From Candidatus Heimdallarchaeota archaeon (GTDB lineage: Archaea; Asgardarchaeota; Heimdallarchaeia; Hodarchaeales; Hodarchaeaceae): a DNA stretch of 64,000 nt. Where the stretch lies: the NCBI GenBank assembly GCA_011364965.1, contig RDOB01000004.1, positions 422,309-486,308 on the forward strand, read 5' to 3'. Under the pieces are notes generated by a model. The model was not told the DNA's origin. It did no database searches and saw only the letters and a list, made by a program, of their open reading frames with translations. The position numbers and the translations under genes are program-made. Shown one piece after another: positions 56,330 through 64,000 of the stretch. The number at the start of each line of letters is the position of its first letter. Position 1 is the stretch's first letter.

Positions 56330-57019
56330 TTAATAAATAAAAGGAATTATTCGCTTTGTCCGCTTCATATAATTACGATATTCATCCCCAAAAGTATCAA
56401 TCAATAATTTTTCTTCTAACTGTATTCTTTGATTTAACCATAACACGAGAACTAACAAAATAATCATCGAACAAATCATACTAGAAAAGGAAAGTGCATA
56501 CCCAAGGAAAAGAAATGCTGATCCAGTATAAATAGGATGTCGAATAATGTGATATGGTCCTTTGGTAACTAATTTATGGTCTTTTTCAATCCCTATTACA
56601 ATTGAGCTCTCTCTTCCAAGAATAATCCGACTTGTACACATTGTACTCCCCCCAATTATAATCATTAGGATACCAAGCGCCCAGAATGCTCGAATTAACT
56701 CTGGAGAGAGTATCTTCAGTTGAATTAAGGAATATTCAAGATAAGGAACTGAAGCGATAAAGGGAATCATAAAAAGAAGAAGGAACATTGAGAGAGCTTT
56801 ATAGAGCTCTATTTTTGCTTTTTTCTCTTTTTGGCCGTAAACAAGGAATGGTTGAGCAGCTTTGTCAACAGCAAGAAAGATATTAAATAATATTAGAGGA
56901 ATCGAGAAATTTGATGTATAAACTTCAGGAAAGAACAAAATAAATACTACATTGATGAAAGCAAGAACTGCAACCACGGTAAATATTTTTAGTAAAACGA
57001 AGGTTACCTTATTTGGCAT
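56330..57019 (-). CDS. Isoprenylcysteine carboxyl methyltransferase-like protein
   Basis: A 229-residue membrane protein with five to six helices, SAM-dependent methyltransferase of the ICMT/PEMT superfamily. The core is GPYHIIRHPIYTGSAFLFLG, then LEEKLLIDTFGDEYRNYMKR and a closing IIPFIY. It resembles bacterial and archaeal ICMT-like enzymes that methylate lipids or prenylated compounds. It is closer to the classic pattern than the copy at 8971. Substrate unknown. Confidence 0.82.
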   Translation of the reverse strand: MPNKVTFVLLKIFTVVAVLAFINVVFILFFPEVYTSNFSIPLILFNIFLAVDKAAQPFLVYGQKEKKAKIELYKALSMFLLLFMIPFIASVPYLEYSLIQLKILSPELIRAFWALGILMIIIGGSTMCTSRIILGRESSIVIGIEKDHKLVTKGPYHIIRHPIYTGSAFLFLGYALSFSSMICSMIILLVLVLWLNQRIQLEEKLLIDTFGDEYRNYMKRTKRIIPFIY

Positions 57020-57341
57020 AATTTTTCGTCATCTCAATGATAATAATATTAATAATAAGAAGAAGTCTTATTTTCATTTTTAATAAGGCTTTTTATTGCA
57101 TATACTATTCTTAATTAGTTCACAAAAGAAAACTTCAAATGATTCTAAGAGGATTGAATAATTCAAAAAAGAAAACTTCTAAGCAAAAGTAAACTCTTAC
57201 TTGTAACAATAAATTGGAGTATTATAATGCTATATCACATATATTAGGATTTACTTAGTTAAAATTTCTAATTGCTTTTTTTTTAAGGATTCTTGATATA
57301 ATAGAAAAATTGAATAGAACAAATAATCATTAGTAAACCAA
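57020..57341. other. Intergenic region
   Basis: AT-rich. It has a T-run TTTTTTTTAAGG near 57280 and no reading frame or repeat that can be supported. Confidence 0.4.
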
Positions 57342-58586
57342 TCAAAAATCATCTCTTGGGAGATTATTCAAAGGTGGAAATACATGATTAGGAAAAGTTG
57401 AATTAGAATAGTTTTGGATCTTACCTTGTTTAACTAAAGTATTAAAATTAAAATAACCAGAAACTAATTGGGTAAAGGAGCCAATATCTGACTTAAAATC
57501 AAGATCAACTTCACTAGTAACATCATGGGTAAGTAGAGATGCCTTTCCATTTTCAACAGTCAAAGTAAAGATTTTGTTGTTCCAATCACAATAGTCATCC
57601 ATAATTTGAAAGGTCATGGTACCATTAATTTGGGGATATTCAATCAATTTTAAGACTTCTTCAACATTGATGATTCGCACCATCATACCAGGATATGTTT
57701 TTCTTTCTAATGTATAGAGATTAGTAATATAGTGCTCAATATCATCAGAAATTTCTCGACACTGAACATATTTGCGTTGAGAGTCATGATCCTTTAAGAA
57801 TTTAAATATGGCAATTTTGGCATCTTCAGTCAACCAAAAATATTCTATAAGATTCATTCTATTTGTCCTATCATTGTCGACTGTTGGCAGTTCAAGATCC
57901 TCATCCTCAAAACTTGGTTTCTTAAACTTGATTCCTACATACCCCACTGGACTAGCATTTTTATCGTAAAATACAAATTTAAATCCCTTCCATTGAAACC
58001 AACTACCAACGGTCTCTTTTTTCTTCCACATATCGTCATTTCTTACAAAAATTAAATTAAAATCTTGACTAGCTTTATCATATACTCTTCGGATGTCTTT
58101 GAAATCATCAACCAATTTAATAGTTATATTATTTTCCTTCTGATCTGTTACTGGTAATTTAATTTCAGAAAGTGGAAAGAATAGCATTTTTAAGTCTGAA
58201 CAATTTGTATAGCCAAACTGTTCATAATAAGAATAACTAAATGGGTAAAGGACAGAGAGATATTGAGAATCATCATTCATTGTTTTAAAAAATACCCGAA
58301 AGAGAGTCTTTATTAACCCAGAACGTCTATATTGAGGAAAGGTTGCCACCGCAATAACCGCAGCAGCTTGGAGATTTTTCCCCCGAAATCTTAAGGTCCA
58401 ATTCAATTTGGTCATCGAGGAGCATAGTTCATGATTATTAAAGGCTCCAATTGTCATTGGAAGATATTCTTCTTTTCCTTCAATTTTTAAATCATTAAAA
58501 TTATTTATATGCGGATCAAAAGCATAACGCCAGAGTTTAGATACTTGTTCCAAATCCAATTCAGTGAGTCGTCTTATTTGAATCAT
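57342..58586 (-). CDS. Eis-like GNAT acetyltransferase
   Basis: A 414-residue protein of the Eis type. The N-terminal GNAT domain has a VIAVATFPQYRRSGLIKTLF acetyl-CoA loop and YPFSYSYYEQFGYTNC, typical of Eis. A second GNAT-like unit follows (about 150-290), and the C-terminal 110 residues resemble the SCP2/sterol-carrier-like tail (MTFQIMDDYCDWNNKIFTL). Eis enzymes acetylate amines, including aminoglycosides in mycobacteria. The acceptor here is unknown. Confidence 0.87.
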   Translation of the reverse strand: MIQIRRLTELDLEQVSKLWRYAFDPHINNFNDLKIEGKEEYLPMTIGAFNNHELCSSMTKLNWTLRFRGKNLQAAAVIAVATFPQYRRSGLIKTLFRVFFKTMNDDSQYLSVLYPFSYSYYEQFGYTNCSDLKMLFFPLSEIKLPVTDQKENNITIKLVDDFKDIRRVYDKASQDFNLIFVRNDDMWKKKETVGSWFQWKGFKFVFYDKNASPVGYVGIKFKKPSFEDEDLELPTVDNDRTNRMNLIEYFWLTEDAKIAIFKFLKDHDSQRKYVQCREISDDIEHYITNLYTLERKTYPGMMVRIINVEEVLKLIEYPQINGTMTFQIMDDYCDWNNKIFTLTVENGKASLLTHDVTSEVDLDFKSDIGSFTQLVSGYFNFNTLVKQGKIQNYSNSTFPNHVFPPLNNLPRDDF

Positions 58587-58649
58587 CTTAGTCAGTCTAT
58601 TAATTTTCAGGTCCTTTTTTATAATTACAGACTATGACTAAATTTGTCA

Positions 58650-59960
58650 GACAACTGCTAAAAAGGTTAGCTGTTCTGAACAGGATGAGTCACGCATCCG
58701 CTATCCGGAAAGACCCCTTTCTTCAAAGAAAGAGGGTCTCGAGGGATTACTTTTGTCGAAGCTAGGTGGTGCTGATAGTTCTGGATCAGGTTTCGAGCTG
58801 CATTCAGGTCAGCGTTAAGGCGAAGTAAGCAGACCTTGCACTGATACAATCCCCGGCTTTGGCGATTCGCTTTCCGTACTACCCCACACTGACTGCATCG
58901 CTGAGACGTATACGCCTCAGGAAGCTGCACGACGTGTATCCCCGCTTGAGCGGCTTTATACTCTAGCATCTGCAGGAAGTTCAGGAAGGGGATCTGAACG
59001 AAGTTCTGGTTGCTCCGTTTTCCGAGCTCACACCCCTGTTTCCAATGAGGGTTATACCCGACCACAAGGGTGTCAATCTGCTGCGCTTGGCAATGCTTAA
59101 TGAGCTTTCGAGACGATTGGTGCAAGATATTTGTTATTTGGTTACTTCGACGGCGGAACAACCGTAACAGCCGATGGGTCGGTTCTGATTGCTTCTGGTG
59201 CGCTGCGTGAGCGCGGTACTTTGCGAGTTGTTTGTTAAACCATTGATTAATTGTTTTGATAACCCCGCCTTTGATGAGAAACCCATCTGACGTAGCTACG
59301 AGGTTATTCACGCCCAGATCTACCCCCAGGAGTCGAGGAGGAGGAAAAGCTGAGGCTAGTGTTGCAGGGGTGATTGGGACTTCATAAATCAGCTCCAACA
59401 CATACCGGTCGTAGAACGGTAGGAAACGGGCACTGAGGTGGGTTTGGGGCGTAAAGGGGAACTTTCCCAGCGGAATAGCAGGGAATCCCCGCTTAAGCAT
59501 GTTTTGAGGGAAGAGGAGCTGTGAACCCCGGACGCGTACCCGGGGGTGGGGGAAGGTGAGGTGGTACCGCCCATTCTTTGGCTTATACCCCGGAAAGCGG
59601 GGCTTAGCCTGGAACTGCGTAGGATCGATCCGCCAGGCCTTCTTCGCCTGAAAATAGCTCCGCCATGTCTGTTCGACCTGGCGTAAGACTTGCTGGGGAA
59701 TGTAGCTATCGGTGAGCTCTTTGAGCGCCAAATAGGCCGGGTGGGTTTTGATCTGTCGATACAGGGCGATATACTGCAACCACTGTTTTGTAGCAAAATA
59801 CTCCTGACGCACGAGGTAAAGGGCCATATTATACAGGTTTTTCGCCCGAATGCAGAGGTTTTCGAAGTAAGGCGTAGGTGTTAGCTGGATTCGATAGGCC
59901 CGCTGCTGGTGCGGGGTGCGTCTTCCTCTCATCCTAGGCTTCTTGGGAGCAGAGAAGTTT
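58650..59960 (-). mobile_element. Solo TnpB element (IS605/IS1341-like)
   Basis: A block of distinctly higher GC around the tnpB gene. No TnpA transposase is present. Near the 3' side a stem AGACCC...GGGGTCT (about 58708-58740) and the palindrome CTGTTCTGAACAG (58671-58683) are candidates for the right end and guide-RNA scaffold. The exact borders are not defined here. Confidence 0.65.
58667..59932 (-). CDS. tnpB: TnpB RNA-guided nuclease, variant active site
   Basis: A 421-residue TnpB. RuvC-I aspartate is D205 (LLGVDLGVNN), the zinc finger C346/C349/C365/C368 (RCSQCG, YQCKVC) and RuvC-III D375 (LNADLNAAR) are present. The RuvC-II glutamate is replaced: DTLVVGYNPHWKQG has G292 where E is usual, with E339 in PEAYTSQRCS as a possible substitute, as seen in a TnpB group with VIGxN..WKQ. 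TnpB cuts DNA guided by an omega RNA from the element's end and helps the element persist. It is GC-richer than its neighbours, which fits recent arrival. Confidence 0.93.
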   Translation of the reverse strand: MRGRRTPHQQRAYRIQLTPTPYFENLCIRAKNLYNMALYLVRQEYFATKQWLQYIALYRQIKTHPAYLALKELTDSYIPQQVLRQVEQTWRSYFQAKKAWRIDPTQFQAKPRFPGYKPKNGRYHLTFPHPRVRVRGSQLLFPQNMLKRGFPAIPLGKFPFTPQTHLSARFLPFYDRYVLELIYEVPITPATLASAFPPPRLLGVDLGVNNLVATSDGFLIKGGVIKTINQWFNKQLAKYRAHAAHQKQSEPTHRLLRLFRRRSNQITNILHQSSRKLIKHCQAQQIDTLVVGYNPHWKQGCELGKRSNQNFVQIPFLNFLQMLEYKAAQAGIHVVQLPEAYTSQRCSQCGVVRKANRQSRGLYQCKVCLLRLNADLNAARNLIQNYQHHLASTKVIPRDPLSLKKGVFPDSGCVTHPVQNS

Positions 59961-60239
59961 AAAAGGATAGGCGAGAGAGGTTACCGAAAATGCCGGAAAT
60001 GGGTGAAGATGGGGAGTGGATTGTTGTTCTTTCCCTAGTTGGTTCTCCGTTCTTCTGCAGCTGTCAGACAAAACAGACTATGGTAAGAATGCGAATCACG
60101 ATAAATAAAACTTGCATTTCGGAAGCGAAGAATCAGGAGAGACAATCTGATCATTATTATCGTCTTCAATCCCCTGAAGTTTTCATTATTAGTATTCAGG
60201 ATAAAAACTTACCAAACTTGTAAATGAATAATATAATTT

Positions 60240-60345
60240 GTCCAACGAAGATTACTGCTTCTATTGCTATCAGTCGAGGGAGTTTCTTCAAGAAATCAAT
60301 TTCCACCCTATTGTCCAATAGTAGCCCTCCTGCAGTTAGGAACAG
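60240..60345 (-). repeat. Best-preserved copy of dispersed decayed coding segment
   Basis: ACTGCAGGAGGGCTACTATT (minus strand) opens a frame of 28 codons without stops: TAGGLLLDNRVEIDFLKKLP, then RLIAIEAV. It differs from the copy at 63612 mainly at third codon positions. The rest of 59961-60726 has no other supported feature apart from the duplicated promoter near 60661. Confidence 0.7.
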
Positions 60346-60660
60346 GAATACCTAGAAGTACGAAAGGGGCGTTTTTAGGGGTTGAATTTTTCCCTCTACC
60401 CTGTTAACACGTCTAGGAAGGTCCAACACGTCCAATGGAGAAAGTTTGATATATGATCAGTTAGAGATCCCGATCATTATTTAATTTATTCGCACCGAGA
60501 ATACTATTTTATATTTTAGAAATTAAAAAGATCATAATTCAGAGATGTAAGTGAATAATTTGCATATTGTTAATGCAGATCTAATAGTTAACTTTGAATC
60601 TTCCAAATACTCATTAAATTAATATTTAAGGTTCTTTTCCAAGAATTACACAGATAAAAT

Positions 60661-60670
60661 ATTTTATAAG
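60661..60670 (+). promoter_or_regulatory. Conserved TATA-box region of duplicated gene, copy 2
   Basis: ATTTTATAAG, 57 bp before the TTG start, in a stretch that aligns with the DNA before the 46354 gene, including GAATCTTCC and AGACTTCTTGA. Confidence 0.5.
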
Positions 60671-60726
60671 AAATGAAATCCCATTAGACTTCTTGATTTT
60701 TTAGTAACGTTTTAGGTGGGATAGAT

Positions 60727-61395
60727 TTGCTGAAAAATGAAGAAGATAATCGCCAAGGTTTCTATTTAATTCAATTCAAGAAAGCACTGTATTGGATTGT
60801 AATTGTCTTAAGCGGGTATTTATTGTACTATCTCAGCTTGGGACTCTGGACAGTAATTCATTATATTGCTAATTCTGGATTTCAACTTGAGTCTATTATT
60901 ACAAGTCTAGTTTGGTTCCCTGCAGTAATCTTTGGGTGGGTAATGGTCTCAACTGTGATGGTATATTTCTCCCCTATTTACTTTCCAGTAATTCCGACCT
61001 TAGTATGGGAAGTAGGATGGCTAGGAGGTTTAGGGGCAATTTATTACAAAAAGAAAAACCCTCCTGATGCAAAATTGGCCGTTGGGACTCTTCTATTATT
61101 CCTAAGCGCCATTTTTTTCCTGAACTTTGGGAAAGAGATCTTTAGTTTCTATACTTCATTCCTGATGACTTGGGACTTGGATCCGATTTTTTATCCTGCG
61201 ATCTTCGATTATTTAGGGTACTACTGGCTTCTGCCTCTCTGGCTTCTGAGCTGGAGCTTTTTCTGGCTGAAAAAAATTACCCAATTTCGCTCAGAGGATA
61301 AATCTCTCTTTCTTCTCTGGATTGCATGGCTTATTCTTCTTCAGTTCTTTCTGTGGATGTATACTATACCGTATTTAAACCCAAGTAGCTGGTAG
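60727..61395 (+). CDS. Duplicated membrane protein, copy 2
   Basis: A 222-residue six-helix protein, paralogue of 46354-47013. Start TTG gives LLKNEEDNRQGFYLIQFKKA. Shared internal landmarks are KEIFSFYTS and LLPLWLLSWSFFWLKKI. The middle helices differ more than the ends, which suggests divergence under the same topology. The function is not recognised. It is flanked by two copies of the dispersed segment. Confidence 0.7.
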   Translation: MLKNEEDNRQGFYLIQFKKALYWIVIVLSGYLLYYLSLGLWTVIHYIANSGFQLESIITSLVWFPAVIFGWVMVSTVMVYFSPIYFPVIPTLVWEVGWLGGLGAIYYKKKNPPDAKLAVGTLLLFLSAIFFLNFGKEIFSFYTSFLMTWDLDPIFYPAIFDYLGYYWLLPLWLLSWSFFWLKKITQFRSEDKSLFLLWIAWLILLQFFLWMYTIPYLNPSSW

Positions 61396-61474
61396 AGTTC
61401 AACCTCATACGATTATTGATGGTTTTGTGCCATAGCACACTTAAAGTATTTTTACATGAAAGAAAACCATAATA

Positions 61475-61597
61475 TCCATCAGATCACGCGTTAATCTCTT
61501 TGAATATCTGTCCTTCTGCTTCTATCGTTATCTCCCAAGGGATTTTCTTCAAGAAATCAATTTCCACCCTCTTTGCTGAAGAGTAGCCCTCCTGCTA
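61475..61597 (-). repeat. Copy of dispersed decayed coding segment
   Basis: CTGCTTCTATCGTTATCT, TTCTTCAAGAAATCAATTTC and AGAGTAGCCCTCCTGCTAT match the copy at 60240. A one-base shift breaks its frame. The rest of 61396-61829 holds nothing more. Confidence 0.7.
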
Positions 61598-61829
61598 TTT
61601 AAAAAATTTAGGGAGTTTTACTTTAATTTGAATATTAATAATCAAAAAGATTAAGAATTCAGCTAAAAAAAAATACCAGCGTTCTATTCTGGTTAGCAAT
61701 AGACTCCTTTCTTCTACCATTTCGGTTAATTGGCTGGAATGAACTACTATCATCAAGAAAATAAAGTCGACCTAGCTAAAGAAGAGATTTAGGAAATCGT
61801 GAGATCAAGCATTATACGAGGATCAATAA

Positions 61830-62165
61830 ATGAAGGAAAAAAGTGATTTACAACTCATTTTTGATTACCAACAAAAATTTGACAGAAAACTTGGCTGGAA
61901 CACCTATGAAAACCTCACTAATGAACAAGAAATAATCAATTATTTACAGCTCACTGTCTTAAAATTTACGGAAGAAGTCGGAGAAATTGCCCAAGAAGTA
62001 AGAAAAATATTGAGGGACAAGAAATCATTTGATCCTGAAGCCTTTAAACACGAATTAATAGATATATTCGTTTACTTAATTCAAGCATCAATAGCACTGA
62101 AAATGGATCTGGCAGAGGAATACTACAAAAAAATGGAAATAAATAAACAAAGATTTCTAAGGTGA
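61830..62165 (+). CDS. MazG-like nucleotide pyrophosphohydrolase
   Basis: A 111-residue all-alpha NTP pyrophosphohydrolase. The metal site is KFTEEVGEIAQEV (E48, E49, E52) and HELIDIFVYLIQAS (E75, D78), the ExxE...ExxD pattern of MazG/iMazG proteins. Such small enzymes remove non-canonical or excess nucleoside triphosphates. It has a single domain and no partner gene. ATG at 61830. Confidence 0.88.
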   Translation: MKEKSDLQLIFDYQQKFDRKLGWNTYENLTNEQEIINYLQLTVLKFTEEVGEIAQEVRKILRDKKSFDPEAFKHELIDIFVYLIQASIALKMDLAEEYYKKMEINKQRFLR

Positions 62166-62701
62166 TTACAGTTGAGTATGGCAATTTTTCCTTATTAAGC
62201 TTACTAAGCTTAGATTCTACTTCATATAAGTGTATCCCTTTTACAAGGAACCATAGTTTTTTTCGAGAATTTATCTGTCGTTAAAAAATGATTAGAGTGA
62301 AAGAATTGAGTTTTTTTAAATTTAAGGAATGACCATCGCTATCGAATTCAAAGCTAAAGTCTATACCACGATTTTTCTCCAGTATCAAGATATTTTGTTA
62401 AAAAATCAAAGCTTAGTTGGTTTGGTATTGGTGAGTTATTTGCTCCCGATCTTTCCACTTCCTCCCCCCTAACAAAATATGCTGGAGAGATTAAAGAACC
62501 ACAATAAGAGATGGTTTATGTGAAACTGAGCAAAATGATTTTACTTTTACTTTTTTTAACTTTCTATCTAGTTATTTCAACAAACTTGTAAAATACCATA
62601 AATACTTCCCAACGAATGTACAGACCTCAGATCAAGCGCCAATTCGCATGAACAGATCTCCTGCAGCTTTTAAAAGAAAAACTTTAGCATTGAGAAAATA
62701 C
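62166..62701. other. Intergenic region with a partial repeat copy
   Basis: A 47-codon frame at 62329-62472 (MTIAIEFKAKVYTTIFLQYQ start) is weakly protein-like and cannot be supported. The copy of the dispersed segment is listed separately. Confidence 0.3.
62610..62672 (-). repeat. Copy of dispersed decayed coding segment with internal deletion
   Basis: ACGAATGTACAGACCTCAGA, TCAAGCGCCAATTCGCATG and CTCCTGCAGCTTTT. On the minus strand: LKAAGDLFMRIG, a stop, then VCTFVGKYLWYFTSLLK. Confidence 0.55.
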
Positions 62702-63463
62702 TTAGGAATCAGAGAAACCAAGGGGATGAGCCTCGCAATAATGGATTAACTTCCCTGTACGCCTTGTAACATAAGATTGGATTGATACTTCTCCGTCCTC
62801 TACCCAAGTCGGGGATAAATCCCATATCCAGTGGGACTGATTCATACAACTACGAGACGCCAGGTGAGCAAGCTCAGCGAGACCCAGCTGAAGTAAAAAA
62901 GTTTTGAGCTGGAGAACCTCTTTATAACGAAGATTCACTTGTAGATGTTTCGTCTCAGACTCAATGGTCAGGGGCAACAGGAAAGAAGAAGAGGACGTAC
63001 GAACCTTTTCTAGGAATTTAGCGTCCACAAAAAAGCCAGTGGCAGAATATAAGGGGAAGAGGATTTCCAACCCATCTTTTCGGTGGATCATCCACTTCTT
63101 AGTGAGAAGAAGTTGGTTTCTGTGTTTAGGAAAAAAAAAGCGCCGTATGAAAAAGCCAACCACAAGCTCAGAAAACAAGAACGCAATAAGTAAGGAAGTG
63201 GTGAACTCAGCAATGAGCTCCAGAATAAAGTAGCAGCTCATCAAGGCAACAGATAGCAGTATTATTTCGGACACAAAATAGGATTTCACCCAGGTAGGAA
63301 ATTCAACTTGAGACACAAATTCCCCGTGGGTGAATTTAGAATTTAATTTGGCAGAGGAAACGAAATAGGTTCGGTAAAGAGCACTAAGAGATTCTCCACG
63401 AAAAAGGAAGAAATACCAGATAATGAAAAAGATAATGGGAAATATAATAACTTCAGAAACCAC
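62702..63463 (-). CDS. Membrane protein of unknown function
   Basis: A 253-residue protein. One N-terminal helix (VIIFPIIFFIIWYFFLF), a 45-residue linker, two to three helices (about 65-115), and then a soluble C-terminal domain of about 140 residues with PH-like or bPH2-like beta strands (KKWMIHRKDGLEILFPLYSA, then LQVNLRYKEVLQLKTFLL). The last part is WIWDLSPTWVEDGEV. No family is recognised with confidence; no neighbouring operon gene. Confidence 0.6.
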   Translation of the reverse strand: MVSEVIIFPIIFFIIWYFFLFRGESLSALYRTYFVSSAKLNSKFTHGEFVSQVEFPTWVKSYFVSEIILLSVALMSCYFILELIAEFTTSLLIAFLFSELVVGFFIRRFFFPKHRNQLLLTKKWMIHRKDGLEILFPLYSATGFFVDAKFLEKVRTSSSSFLLPLTIESETKHLQVNLRYKEVLQLKTFLLQLGLAELAHLASRSCMNQSHWIWDLSPTWVEDGEVSIQSYVTRRTGKLIHYCEAHPLGFSDS

Positions 63464-63611
63464 TCAAATCCACCGACTCGGAAACTAGACAGCAAGTTGA
63501 ATTAATAATATTCCTGTAGCAGTTAGTATTAAATGTTTACACCCCAAGCCCAAACCACGATTGCTAGCTTACGAAAAAGAAATGATAGAAATCAAACAAA
63601 AATTAGCCTCA

Positions 63612-63757
63612 ACCACCGTACAGGCATCAGACAAAGAGCCCACTCAACTAAATTACTACCTCTCTGAAACACTGCTTCTATAACTACCTGACGAAAGATA
63701 TTTTTCAAAAACTCAATTTCCACATTTTTTTCAAAGAGTAGCCCTCCTGCAGTGAGG
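63612..63757 (-). repeat. Longest copy of dispersed decayed coding segment
   Basis: On the minus strand an open frame reads LTAGGLLFEKNVEIEFLKNI, then FRQVVIEAVFQRGSNL. It aligns over 28 codons with the copy at 60240. The rest of 63464-64000 is intergenic without other supported features. Confidence 0.7.
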
Positions 63758-64000
63758 GACAGAAAGCGAATAAGAAAACTAGAACGAAAGTTATCACATT
63801 TTCAAGTTAATTCTTAAATCTCCTTCCCCAATGCTCTCAACTAACGAATTGAGATTAGATCCAGCGTCAACTTAACTAAATATCTATCCTGAACACCTTG
63901 GCATCCTCTGTTATCATCGAAAATATGATAAATTAAATCATACTTTTAAACCACCATCCCTAGAATATATCACTGAGGGTGAAATCTGATGGATATGAAG

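Noticed and set aside
59990..60223. 77-codon plus-strand frame next to the TnpB element
   Set aside because: No recognisable pattern and no ribosome site; it lies at the element edge.
1..64000. tRNA, rRNA or CRISPR features
   Set aside because: I looked for T-loop-like GTTCRANYC motifs and regularly spaced repeats in the gaps and found none that held up; a covariance-model search could not be run.

Overview
The window looks like an archaeal chromosome segment of roughly 35% GC. Asgard archaea (perhaps a Heimdallarchaeia-like lineage) are the likeliest source. The signs are a decayed archaeal-type aIF1/SUI1 zinc segment, a degenerate Ras/Rab-like GTPase fold, zinc ribbons added to membrane and regulatory proteins, secreted beta-propeller proteins with C-terminal membrane anchors, TATA-like promoters with Shine-Dalgarno sites, and frequent GTG/TTG starts. 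This is inference; there is no rRNA, tRNA or other decisive marker gene here. No CRISPR array was seen.

Layout. 0-8 kb: a cut-off CPBP protease, a receiver-PAS histidine kinase, a HerA-like ATPase with a destroyed P-loop, and a translationally coupled TldD/TldE pair. 8-11 kb: decayed secreted-protein genes around a lipid/isoprenylcysteine methyltransferase-like protein and a stripped-down RDD protein. 11-24 kb: metabolic and membrane genes (APH kinase, SagB and SnoaL-nitroreductases, GNAT, EpsG-like protein, HGSNAT-like acyltransferase), a PadR-HAAS-quinone oxidoreductase cluster whose oxidoreductase is frameshifted, and a DMT exporter. 24.7-26.6 kb: the most unusual locus. It holds a DUF3307-tail membrane protein, a dead satD gene just upstream of it, and a divergent intact gene fusing SatD (cyclase-like palm plus HTH) to an Mrr-type nuclease.

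27-41 kb: a DUF6144-like Cys-rich protein, a catalytically dead M48-like membrane protein with zinc ribbons, an aldo-keto reductase with a divergent regulator, an HTH-membrane protein next to an M50-like protease, a hydrolase, a 1105-residue FG-GAP surface protein, and a pseudo-GTPase. Gene fragments lie between them. 41-53 kb: a MacB/FtsX-type ABC exporter, one of two duplicated membrane genes, a GPH sugar transporter paired with a GH38 alpha-mannosidase, and an MBL hydrolase. 53-64 kb: an AbiEi/AbiEii toxin-antitoxin pair with a 41-bp promoter repeat, an aIF1 fragment, an ICMT-like methyltransferase, an Eis-like acetyltransferase, a GC-richer solo TnpB element, the second copy of the duplicated gene, and a MazG-like protein.

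Two themes stand out. First, many folds are kept while their active sites are lost: HerA-like, M48-like, Ras-like and possibly a PD-(D/E)XK-like protein. Second, many intergenic spaces hold readable gene remains, including about nine scattered copies of one decayed coding segment. The most promising candidate for an undescribed system is the SatD/DUF3307/SatD-Mrr locus, which may couple a nucleotide-cyclase-like sensor to DNA cleavage.
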